Below are positions 46,605 to 55,137 of a stretch of 64,000 nucleotides of DNA, one piece after another (position 1 is the stretch's first letter; every line of letters starts with the position of its first letter). The notes under the pieces are model-generated. The model had not been told where the DNA came from and did no database searches. It worked only from the letters and a program-made list of their open reading frames with translations. Source of the DNA: Oerskovia douganii (lineage in GTDB: Bacteria; Actinomycetota; Actinomycetes; Actinomycetales; Cellulomonadaceae); contig NZ_JACSPN010000003.1 of NCBI RefSeq assembly GCF_015142735.1, positions 155,727 through 219,726 on the forward strand, in the 5' to 3' direction. The translations under genes and the position numbers were made by a program.

Positions 46605-47096
46605 GTGAGCGACGTCACCGCGCCCGGGCGCGGTCCGCACAACGGCACCCCGACGCAGCATCGACCGGCCGCCGCGCCTGCGTGGCACCGTCTGGACGGC
46701 ACGTCGGGGACGATCGACCCTGCCTCGGCCCCGGTCGAGCCCGTGGCGACGGTCGCCCCGCCGGCGGGGGTCCCGCAGGTCGCGGGGGGTGACGGCGGTC
46801 GGGAGGCTCTCGACCAGCCGACCACGGTCGTCCTGCCCGCTCCGCAGAGCAACCTGGCCATGTGGCTCGTGTTCGCCGGGGTGCTGCTCGCCGTGGCGGT
46901 GACCCTGCTCGTCAGCGCGCGGGTCGGTGTGCTGGTGCTCGTCGGGATCCTGGTCGTCGGGGCGGGGGTCCGTGCGCTGCTGCCGGGGCCCGGACCCGTG
47001 GGGCTCACGATCCGCACCCGGTGGACCGACGTGATCATGTACCTCGCGCTCGCGGGTGCCATGGGCACCCTCGCGATCATCGCGCCCAACATCTGA
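46605..47096 (+). CDS. DUF3017 family membrane protein
   Basis: Protein of 163 aa: a Pro/Ala-rich N-terminus of about 80 residues, then two helices (MWLVFAGVLLAVAVTLLVSA and VGVLVLVGILVVGAGVRALL) and a third near the end (VIMYLALAGAMGTLAIIAP). The DUF3017 core RALLPGPGPVGLTIRTRWTDV is clear. Function unknown; the gene often sits near mdh, purH or folD in actinobacteria, as here. GTG 46605 or GTG 46596 could be the start. The former overlaps the stop of a possible 6-codon leaderless upstream frame. Confidence 0.75.
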   Translation: MSDVTAPGRGPHNGTPTQHRPAAAPAWHRLDGTSGTIDPASAPVEPVATVAPPAGVPQVAGGDGGREALDQPTTVVLPAPQSNLAMWLVFAGVLLAVAVTLLVSARVGVLVLVGILVVGAGVRALLPGPGPVGLTIRTRWTDVIMYLALAGAMGTLAIIAPNI

Positions 47097-47151
47097 CGGC
47101 TCGCCCCCGGCGAGCGGCGCCCCCCGAGACACGGGGTGTCCCGAGACGCAC

Positions 47152-47185
47152 CGAGGCCCGGCCCGCAGGAGCGGACCGGGCCTCG
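47152..47185. terminator. Bidirectional terminator hairpin
   Basis: CGAGGCCCGG / CCGGGCCTCG stem with extra outer pairing (ACGCAC / GTGCGT), between the convergent DUF3017 and aquaporin genes. Confidence 0.65.
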
Positions 47186-47204
47186 TCGTGCGTGTGCCGA
47201 CCTG

Positions 47205-48299
47205 TCAGGCCTTGGGAGCAGGCCCGTCCGGGGTCGTTCCGTCGGTGGTCGTGCTCTCGCGGGTGTCGGCCTCGGGCTCCTCGACCTCGGACACCTCGGT
47301 GACCTCGACGGTCTCCGTCTCCTCGACGGTCGAGCCGCCGGGGACGTTCGTCGCGGGCGACGTGGCCTGCTCGGCCACGCTCGCGGCGGTCGCGGAGCCC
47401 GCAGGTGCCTCGGTGGCGGAACCGGCGACGACGGCCGTCTCGTCGATCACGAAGACCTCGTCCTCGGCCAGGAGGTCGTCCTGGACGGGCGCGAATGCGA
47501 ACGCGCGGTAGAAGAGACCCGCGATCGCCGCACCGGCGAGGGGAGCGACGACGAACAGCCAGAGCTGGCCCCAGGTCCAGCCGCCCGCGAAGACGGCCGC
47601 GGCGAACGAGCGCGCCGGGTTGAGGCCGGCGTTGGTGAAGGGCGTGACGACCAGGATGAGCACGGCGTAGGTCAGGCCGATCGCGACCGGCGCGACCCGC
47701 GAGCTCGTGCGCTTGTCGGTGACGCCGAGGACCACGCCGACCAGGATGGCCGCTGCGACGATCTCGATGATGAGCGCGGACCACAGGCTGAACGCGAAGG
47801 CGCCGTTCGTGGCGACCGCGAGGGGCGAGTGCGTGTCGAAGCCGTTGGCCGTCGAGGACAGGAAGGCCTGCTGCGTCGCGTCCGCGATCAGGCCGCTCTG
47901 CTGGAGCACCGCCAGCGCGGAGGACGGGATCGTCGCGAAGAGCACGGCCGAGGCGACGACGCCGCCGACGAGCTGCGCCAGCCAGTAGGGCAGCACGTCG
48001 CCCCACGCGGTCCGACCGCCGATGGCCGCGCCGAGCGTCACGGCCGGGTTGAAGTGGCCCCCGGAGACGTGGCCGACGGCCGCGATGCCGCCGAGCAGGG
48101 CGATGCCCCCGGCGAGCGCCACGCCGAGCGTGCCGGCGCCGAGGCCGCCGACGCTGTAGAGCGTGACGCCGAGGATGGCGAGCACGAGGAAGAACGAGCC
48201 GAAGGCTTCGGCGCCGAGCCGGGCGAGCAGGCTGGGCCCGACGACGACGGTCGTCTCCTCGTCGACGACTACGTCTGGTGCTGAAGTGTCCTGGGACAT
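47205..48299 (-). CDS. Aquaporin (MIP family) with acidic C-terminal tail
   Basis: Channel of 364 aa with six helices and both NPA boxes: GGHFNPAVTLG and NAGLNPARSFA. The residue after the second NPA-R is Ser, as in water channels, not the Asp of glycerol facilitators. The final 95 residues form an acidic, Thr/Val/Glu-rich extension (repeats such as VEETETVEVTEVSEVEEPE) well beyond the usual 230-260 aa. A palindrome GTTCG-GTA-CGAAC (48341-48353) lies upstream. Water flux is the likely role; the tail's role is unknown. Confidence 0.9.
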   Translation of the reverse strand: MSQDTSAPDVVVDEETTVVVGPSLLARLGAEAFGSFFLVLAILGVTLYSVGGLGAGTLGVALAGGIALLGGIAAVGHVSGGHFNPAVTLGAAIGGRTAWGDVLPYWLAQLVGGVVASAVLFATIPSSALAVLQQSGLIADATQQAFLSSTANGFDTHSPLAVATNGAFAFSLWSALIIEIVAAAILVGVVLGVTDKRTSSRVAPVAIGLTYAVLILVVTPFTNAGLNPARSFAAAVFAGGWTWGQLWLFVVAPLAGAAIAGLFYRAFAFAPVQDDLLAEDEVFVIDETAVVAGSATEAPAGSATAASVAEQATSPATNVPGGSTVEETETVEVTEVSEVEEPEADTRESTTTDGTTPDGPAPKA

Positions 48300-48340
48300 G
48301 ATGTTCCTGTCTCGTGTCTGGTGGGGTCCGGGAACCGGAC

Positions 48341-48353
48341 GTTCGGTACGAAC
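48341..48353 (-). promoter_or_regulatory. Palindrome upstream of the aquaporin gene
   Basis: GTTCG-GTA-CGAAC, a perfect 5-bp inverted repeat 42 bp before the aquaporin ATG. A possible operator, but short enough to be chance. The stretch from 48354 to the icd operator shows no gene. Confidence 0.3.
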
Positions 48354-48537
48354 ATGCGAGCTCGGTGCAGAACCGGCATCTCGGTGGCATCCTGCCACCG
48401 ATGTCTGGGAGTTCGCTGATCGGTTCGCCACCAGTCTTGCGCTCCTGGATGGACCGCGCCAGAGGGCGCGCGTCCGTGCTCGGGGCGAGCGGCGCCGTCG
48501 GGCCTGCGGTGTGCGCGGTGCGACCGGACGGAAAGTA

Positions 48538-48551
48538 TCTTGATGTCGAGA
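48538..48551 (+). promoter_or_regulatory. icd operator, same motif as sucCD
   Basis: TCTTGATGTCGAGA, one base different from the sucCD core TCTCGATGTCGAGA. It overlaps the expected -35 of the promoter whose -10 is TACCCT (48559-48564). Finding the motif before two TCA-cycle genes supports a common regulator. Confidence 0.65.
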
Positions 48552-48558
48552 AGTCGAG

Positions 48559-48564
48559 TACCCT
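48559..48564 (+). promoter_or_regulatory. -10 box of icd
   Basis: TACCCT, the same hexamer as at sucCD, about 100 nt before the icd ATG. Confidence 0.4.
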
Positions 48565-48666
48565 GGGCGGCGGTCAGCATCATCGGTTCGCGCGCGCAGC
48601 CCCGGCACCCGCCGGCAGCCGGCGGGCGGCCGCAGATTCCCCTCGCAGAGTTGGAGTTACCCCCGC

Positions 48667-49887
48667 ATGGGCAAGATCAAGGTCGTCAACCCGGTCGTCG
48701 AGCTCGACGGTGACGAGATGACGCGCATCATCTGGCAGTTCATCAAGGACCGCCTCATCCACCCCTACCTCGACATCGACCTCAAGTACTACGACCTGTC
48801 GATCGAGAACCGCGACGCCACCGACGACCAGGTGACGATCGACGCCGCGAACGCGATCAAGCAGTACAACGTGGGCGTCAAGTGCGCGACCATCACCCCC
48901 GACGAGGCACGCGTCGAGGAGTTCGGCCTGAAGAAGATGTGGGTCTCCCCGAACGGGACCATCCGCAACATCCTCGGTGGCGTCGTCTTCCGCGAGCCCA
49001 TCATCATCTCGAACATCCCGCGCCTGGTCCCGGGCTGGAACAAGCCGATCATCATCGGCCGTCACGCGCACGGCGACCAGTACAAGGCGACCAACTTCAA
49101 GGTCCCCGGCGCCGGCACCCTGACGCTCACCTACACGCCTGCCGACGGCTCCGAGGAGATCAAGCAGACCGTCGTCACCTACGGCGACGACGGTGGCGTG
49201 GCCATGGGCATGTACAACTTCAACGAGTCCATCAAGGACTTCGCGCGCGCCTCGTTCGCGTACGGCCTGCAGCGGAACTACCCGGTGTACCTGTCGACCA
49301 AGAACACGATCCTCAAGGCCTACGACGGCCAGTTCAAGGACCTGTTCCAGGAGGTCTTCGACGCCGAGTTCGCCGCGGAGTTCGCCGCGAAGGGCCTCAC
49401 CTACGAGCACCGCCTCATCGACGACATGGTCGCCTCGGCCATGAAGTGGGAGGGCGGCTACGTCTGGGCCTGCAAGAACTACGACGGCGACGTCCAGTCC
49501 GACACCGTCGCGCAGGGCTTCGGCTCGCTCGGCCTCATGACGTCGGTCCTCATGACCCCGGACGGCAAGACCGTCGAGGCCGAGGCCGCGCACGGCACCG
49601 TGACGCGTCACTACCGTCAGCACCAGCAGGGCAAGCCGACGTCGACCAACCCGATCGCGTCGATCTTCGCCTGGACCCGTGGCCTCATGCACCGCGGCAA
49701 GATCGACGGCACCCCCGAGGTCACGGCGTTCGCCGAGACGCTCGAGGACGTCGTCATCAAGACGGTCGAGTCCGGCAAGATGACCAAGGACCTCGCGCTC
49801 CTGGTCGGCCCGGACCAGGAGTGGCTCACGACCGAGGACTTCCTCGCGGCCCTCGACGAGAACCTGGCCGCCCGCCTGGCCGCCTGA
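48667..49887 (+). CDS. icd: NADP-dependent isocitrate dehydrogenase
   Basis: Homodimeric isocitrate dehydrogenase of 406 aa, similar in length and motifs to the eukaryotic-type enzyme. Start [21 protein letters not shown], then [33 protein letters not shown], the catalytic Tyr/Lys region [50 protein letters not shown], and [17 protein letters not shown]. It makes 2-oxoglutarate, CO2 and NADPH. A palindromic site shared with sucCD lies at its promoter. Confidence 0.97.
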   Translation: MGKIKVVNPVVELDGDEMTRIIWQFIKDRLIHPYLDIDLKYYDLSIENRDATDDQVTIDAANAIKQYNVGVKCATITPDEARVEEFGLKKMWVSPNGTIRNILGGVVFREPIIISNIPRLVPGWNKPIIIGRHAHGDQYKATNFKVPGAGTLTLTYTPADGSEEIKQTVVTYGDDGGVAMGMYNFNESIKDFARASFAYGLQRNYPVYLSTKNTILKAYDGQFKDLFQEVFDAEFAAEFAAKGLTYEHRLIDDMVASAMKWEGGYVWACKNYDGDVQSDTVAQGFGSLGLMTSVLMTPDGKTVEAEAAHGTVTRHYRQHQQGKPTSTNPIASIFAWTRGLMHRGKIDGTPEVTAFAETLEDVVIKTVESGKMTKDLALLVGPDQEWLTTEDFLAALDENLAARLAA

Positions 49888-49905
49888 CCCTCGTCCCCGC
49901 ACGCC

Positions 49906-49946
49906 CGACGGCGCCGCTCACCTCCTGGAGGTGGGCGGCGCCGTCG
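49906..49946 (+). terminator. Terminator hairpin after icd
   Basis: CGACGGCGCCGC / GCGGCGCCGTCG outer stem (12 bp) with inner pairs ACCTCC/GGAGGT, 19 nt after the stop. Confidence 0.75.
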
Positions 49947-50073
49947 GCGTCGGTGGGCCTGCCGACGGCACGGGGACCGGCGTCGGAACACCCTGCGAAC
50001 GGCCTGCTCAGGTGTGACGGACGCCGCGGGAACGGGCACGCCGCCACACCTTCGGAGTGTGACGCCGTTGTGA

Positions 50074-51072
<999 letters not shown>

Positions 51073-51085
51073 CCCGCTCCCAGGT

Positions 51086-51145
51086 GCCGAACCCGAGGTC
51101 GGTCGGGCAGCCCGTCGTGGTTGCCTGACCAACCTCGGGTTCGGC
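51086..51145. repeat. Hairpin repeat, copy 1
   Basis: Inverted repeat of about 24 bp. Left arm begins GCCGAACCCGAGG (51086), right arm ends CCTCGGGTTCGGC (51145). Two imperfect pairs. Lies 14 nt after the mdh stop. The same core recurs at 54917 and 61321. Confidence 0.85.
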
Positions 51146-51221
51146 GCCGGGCTCGGGTGCTCGGGGTGCTCGGGGTGCTCGGGCGGCGGAAAATACCTGC
51201 GTGCGCGTCGGACCCTCGCCG

Positions 51222-51227
51222 TACGAT
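51222..51227 (+). promoter_or_regulatory. -10 box of the fused ABC exporter gene
   Basis: TACGAT ends 9 nt before the ATG at 51237, so the leader is at most a few nucleotides. This supports the ATG over the in-frame GTG at 51201. Confidence 0.45.
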
Positions 51228-51236
51228 CGGCGGGCC

Positions 51237-54200
51237 ATGAGCGACGCACCCACCGGCACCCCGACCGGCCCAGACCCTGCCCCCGCCTCCCCGCCCGCGA
51301 CCCCCTCGGACCCGTCCCGCCGCCTGGACTGGCGACGGCTGCGCGGTCCGCAGGCGGTCATCGCCCTGCTCGCGCTCAGCGTGGGAGCGGTCGGTGCCGC
51401 GTTCGGCACCGTCGTCGCGGGGTGGCTCGCGCAGGACCCGACGACCGCGACGCTCCAGCTCCTCGCCGCGTGCGTGGTGGGCGCGGCGCTGCTCGACACG
51501 GTCGGGCAGGTGATCTGGGCGGGCGTCGTCGACCGTGCGGAGGGCCGCCTGCGCGGCGACCTGCTCTCCGCGGCCCTGCACCAGCCGCTCGCCACGCTCA
51601 CCGAGCAGGCCGTGGGAGAGGTCCTGGACCGGGTCGACGACGACACCCACGCGGTCGGCACGCTCGTGCGGCGCCAGGCCTGGGGCGCAGGTCGCACGCT
51701 CGTCGGCGTGGTCCCCATGTGGGTCGTGGCCGGGCTCACGTGGTGGCCCGCGTGGATCCTCTTCCCCGTGCTCGGTGCGGTCGCCGCCGTGATCGTGCGC
51801 CCCATGCTCGGGGAGATCGCGCGCCGCAAGGTCGTCGAGGAAGCGGCCTGGACGGACCACGCGGCCTCGTTCGAGGAGGCCGTGGCCGCACGCGACGACC
51901 TGCGCACGAGCCTGGGCCAGTCGTTCGCGGTGCGGCGCCTCGCCGAGAGGTCGGCGCAGGTCCACCGGCGCTTCGAGGCCGTGCTGTCGGTCGAGTCGCG
52001 CATGCTCCGGCGGGCCGGGCTCGTGCTCGCGTCGCTGCTCGCGGGCGTCGCCGTCGCAGGAGCCGCCCTCGCGGCCGACGGCCAGCTGGGCATCGACCGC
52101 CTGGTCACCCTCTTCCTGGTCACGTCGATGTTCGTCGGACAGACGGACAACCTGGTCCACCACCTCCCGGACATCCAGGAGGGCATCGGGGCGCTCACGC
52201 GCATCCGGCAGATGCTCTCGGTCGCCCCCGAGCCCGTGGGCGGGCGGGAGGTTCCCGCCGGGCCGGTCGGCATCGAGCTCCGGGACGTCCACTTCGCCTA
52301 CGCCGAGGGCACGTTCGCCCTGGACGGCGTGAGCCTCCACGTGCCCGCGGGGGCGACCGTCGCGCTCGTCGGGCGCACGGGCTCGGGCAAGTCGACCCTC
52401 GCGTCGCTGTTGTCACGGGCGGTCGAGCCGCCGCGCGGCACGGTGCTCGTCGGCGGGGTGGACGTCCGTGACCTCGACCTGCAGGCGCTGCGTGCTGCCG
52501 TCGGGGTCGTGACCCAGCGGACCGAGATCCTCGCGGGCACGCTCGCGGAGAACGTCGCGCTCTTCGCCGACGTGCCCCGGGCCGCGATCGAGGACGCGGT
52601 GCGCGAGCTGCGTCTCGACGAGTGGGTGGCCGCTCTGCCGGACGGGCTCGACACGGTGCTCGGCCCCGGCGGGACGTCGCTCTCCGCGGGGGAGGAGCAG
52701 CTCGTCGCGTTCGCGCGCCTGCTGGTGCGCGACGTGCAGGTCGTCGTCCTCGACGAGGCCACGGCACGTATGGACCCGCTGACCGAGGCCCGGGTCGTGG
52801 CGGCCTCCGACCGGCTGCTCGCGGGGCGCACGGGAGTGCTCGTCGCGCACCGGCTCACGACGATCGAACGGGCCGGTCTGCTCGCGGTGCTCGACCGGGG
52901 GCGCGTCGTCCAGCAGGGAGACCGGGCTGCGCTCGCCCGCGTCGCCGGGCCCTACCGCGACCTGCTCGAGGCGAGCGTCGCGCAGGGAGGCCGCGCACCC
53001 TCCGCACCGGTGGACCGCGCCGCCGCAGTGGCACGTATCGACGCGGGTGGCTCCGTCGCCGAGGCCGGCGCGGTGAGCGACGGGACCGCCTCGGTCCTCG
53101 TGACGGCGGTCGCGGCCGACGGGACGCGCCCTGCGGTGGCCCCGGACCCCGCGGACGAGGCCGTCGGCGGGCGCCGGCGGCTCGGCGCCCCGCCCGCCCT
53201 CGCCGACCCCGGGGACGGACCGAGCCTCGCGCGCGGCGTCCTGCACGCGCTGTTCGTGCGTCCGGCGTGGGGCGTCGCGGGGGCCGTGCTGTTCCTCGTG
53301 ACGAGCCTGGTCTCGGCCCAGGGCGCGGTCACCGGCTTCCTCTGGGGGCACGCCGTCCAGGGGCTCGACGAGGGCTTCCCCGCGGGGCTGCTCGTGCCCT
53401 TCGCGGTGCTCCTCGTGGTCGCGCCGCTGTGCCTCGCGCGCGCCCTGTACGTCTACCCGCGCTGGTGGGTCGAGGTCCTGCTGCGCGTGCGCATGGCGGT
53501 CATGGCGGGCCAGACGCGCCAGCACCGGCTCACGTCCACGCCGCCGGGCGAGGTCGTGGCACGCGCCATGGACGCCGACCGCTTCGTGCGGTACGCCGAC
53601 CGCTGGGTGGACCTGGTCAACGGGCTCGCCATCGCAGGTGTCACGGCCCTGCTCAGCAGGTCGTGGCTGGCCGGGGCCGTGCTCCTCGCGGTCATGGTCG
53701 TGTCGGCCGCCGCGTCGGCGCTCGGCCGACCCATCGCCGGCCGGTCGGCGACGAGGTCGTCGGCGGCCCGGGCCCGGTTCGGGCGCGCGCTCGTCTCGGC
53801 CCTCGACTCGGCGCGCTCGGTCAAGCTCGCTGCCCGGACGCCGCAGGTGCACGCGCACCTGCACACGGTCGACGCGGGCCGCGTCCGCGCGGCGATCTTC
53901 GAGCACCGCGTGCAGGCCGCGCTCGACGGCGTGCCGCTCGTCATGATCCAGCTCGGCGTCGTCGCGGCCTGGGCAGGTCTGCTGACGGGCACGTGGGACC
54001 TCGCGACCGCGCTCCTGGTCGCGAACGCCGTGAACGGGTTCGGCTGGTTCGGCGTGGTCGCCGGGGCCGTCGTGACCGAGGCGCCGGGGACCCGCTCGTG
54101 GCAGCGGGCGACGAGCCGGCTCGCGGCCGGGACCGACCTCATGGACCTTCCTCCGGGCGTCGACCTGCTCACGGGCGAGGCGCCCACGCCTGCCCCGGGG

Positions 54201-54893
54201 CAGCGCCAGGAGCTCGAGCTCCTGGAGCTCGCGGGCGTGAGCGCGTTGCACGACGACGGCACGATCGGTGTCCAGGGGGTCGACCTGACGGTCGAGCGCG
54301 GCGAGCTCGTGCTGCTCCTCGGGCAGGTGGGGGCGGGCAAGTCGAGCCTGCTCGCGGCGCTCGCGGGGCTGATGGAGCACACGGGTCACATCCGGTGGAA
54401 CGGGACGGACGTCGAGGACGCCCAGACCTTCCTGCGTCCGGGCCAGGTCGCGCACGTCGCACAGGTCCCGCGGGTGCTCTCGGGGACCTTCGCCGACAAC
54501 GTGCGGCTGGGGCACGAGCGCGAGGTCCGGGGGCCGGTCGCGGCTGCGCGCATGGAACGCGACGTGGTCGAGGCCGGGGGCCACGAGGCGCTCGTGGGCC
54601 ACCGTGGTGTCCGGCTCTCGGGCGGCCAGGTGCAGCGGCTCGCGCTCGCTCGGGCGCTCGCGACCGACGCCGAGCTGCTCCTGGCGGACGACGTGTCGAG
54701 CGCTCTCGACGCCGCGACGGAGATCGAGCTGTGGTCGTCGTTGCGCGAGCGGGGGACCACGGTGATCGGCTCGACCTCGAAGCGTGCGGCGCTCGCCCGG
54801 GCGGACAGGGTCGTGGTGCTGCACGAGGGGGCGATCGCCGAGGTCGGCCCGTGGGTCGACCTGGCTCAGCGCTGGGGGCACCTCGCGGGCTGA
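51237..54893 (+). CDS. Fused heterodimeric-type ABC exporter (two complete halves)
   Basis: Single chain of 1218 aa: membrane domain 1 (about 35-320), NBD1 (340-580), linker, membrane domain 2 (675-960), NBD2 (990-1215). NBD1 has Walker A LVGRTGSGKSTL, Walker B VVVLDEATA and switch His VAHRLT, but signature LSAGEEQ. NBD2 has LLGQVGAGKSSL and a perfect LSGGQVQRLALARAL, but Walker B LLLADDVSSA (Asp for Glu) and no switch His (STSKR). One intact and one degenerate ATP site therefore result, as in heterodimeric exporters, here fused. No ABC gene precedes or follows. Substrate unknown. Hairpin repeats lie on both sides. Confidence 0.9.
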   Translation: MSDAPTGTPTGPDPAPASPPATPSDPSRRLDWRRLRGPQAVIALLALSVGAVGAAFGTVVAGWLAQDPTTATLQLLAACVVGAALLDTVGQVIWAGVVDRAEGRLRGDLLSAALHQPLATLTEQAVGEVLDRVDDDTHAVGTLVRRQAWGAGRTLVGVVPMWVVAGLTWWPAWILFPVLGAVAAVIVRPMLGEIARRKVVEEAAWTDHAASFEEAVAARDDLRTSLGQSFAVRRLAERSAQVHRRFEAVLSVESRMLRRAGLVLASLLAGVAVAGAALAADGQLGIDRLVTLFLVTSMFVGQTDNLVHHLPDIQEGIGALTRIRQMLSVAPEPVGGREVPAGPVGIELRDVHFAYAEGTFALDGVSLHVPAGATVALVGRTGSGKSTLASLLSRAVEPPRGTVLVGGVDVRDLDLQALRAAVGVVTQRTEILAGTLAENVALFADVPRAAIEDAVRELRLDEWVAALPDGLDTVLGPGGTSLSAGEEQLVAFARLLVRDVQVVVLDEATARMDPLTEARVVAASDRLLAGRTGVLVAHRLTTIERAGLLAVLDRGRVVQQGDRAALARVAGPYRDLLEASVAQGGRAPSAPVDRAAAVARIDAGGSVAEAGAVSDGTASVLVTAVAADGTRPAVAPDPADEAVGGRRRLGAPPALADPGDGPSLARGVLHALFVRPAWGVAGAVLFLVTSLVSAQGAVTGFLWGHAVQGLDEGFPAGLLVPFAVLLVVAPLCLARALYVYPRWWVEVLLRVRMAVMAGQTRQHRLTSTPPGEVVARAMDADRFVRYADRWVDLVNGLAIAGVTALLSRSWLAGAVLLAVMVVSAAASALGRPIAGRSATRSSAARARFGRALVSALDSARSVKLAARTPQVHAHLHTVDAGRVRAAIFEHRVQAALDGVPLVMIQLGVVAAWAGLLTGTWDLATALLVANAVNGFGWFGVVAGAVVTEAPGTRSWQRATSRLAAGTDLMDLPPGVDLLTGEAPTPAPGQRQELELLELAGVSALHDDGTIGVQGVDLTVERGELVLLLGQVGAGKSSLLAALAGLMEHTGHIRWNGTDVEDAQTFLRPGQVAHVAQVPRVLSGTFADNVRLGHEREVRGPVAAARMERDVVEAGGHEALVGHRGVRLSGGQVQRLALARALATDAELLLADDVSSALDAATEIELWSSLRERGTTVIGSTSKRAALARADRVVVLHEGAIAEVGPWVDLAQRWGHLAG

Positions 54894-54916
54894 GCGGCCG
54901 CGCCGCTGCGCTGTGT

Positions 54917-54972
54917 CGAACCCGAGGTTGGTCAGGCAACTCACGAGTGTTGCCTGACCAACCTCGGGTTCG
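54917..54972. repeat. Hairpin repeat, copy 2
   Basis: Perfect 24-bp inverted repeat with an 8-nt loop. Left arm begins CGAACCCGAGGTTGGTCAGG (54917), right arm ends at 54972. Lies 23 nt after the fused ABC exporter stop and before the amylopullulanase promoter. Confidence 0.9.
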
Positions 54973-54993
54973 GCGTCTCCGGGGGCCAAAACT

Positions 54994-55014
54994 CTTGCTG
55001 CAACTTTCAGCAAG
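54994..55014 (+). promoter_or_regulatory. LacI-type operator of the amylopullulanase gene
   Basis: Inverted repeat CTTGCTG-N7-CAGCAAG, with spacer CAACTTT. It covers the -35 and most of the spacer of the predicted promoter. Its form recalls sites of LacI-family maltose/starch regulators in actinobacteria, so starch or maltodextrin control is likely (inference). Confidence 0.6.
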
Positions 55015-55023
55015 CGCTACAGT
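54995..55023 (+). promoter_or_regulatory. Promoter of the amylopullulanase gene
   Basis: -35 TTGCTG (54995-55000) and -10 TACAGT (55018-55023) with a 17-bp spacer. One of few promoters in the window with a good -35. It gives a leader of about 108 nt. Confidence 0.55.
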
Positions 55024-55137
55024 CTGGGTCAGCCGGCGGCGGGGAGCGCCCGGCTCGGGAGACCACGTGGAGCGCGGAGGCTCGGTCACCCGGCGGTGCG
55101 TTCGCACGTCCGACTCCCCGGTGACAAGGGAGTCCTC

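Noticed and set aside
48341-48353. SOS (LexA) box from the palindrome GTTCGGTACGAAC
   Set aside because: Actinobacterial LexA sites read CGAAC-N4-GTTCG; here the half-sites are in the opposite order.
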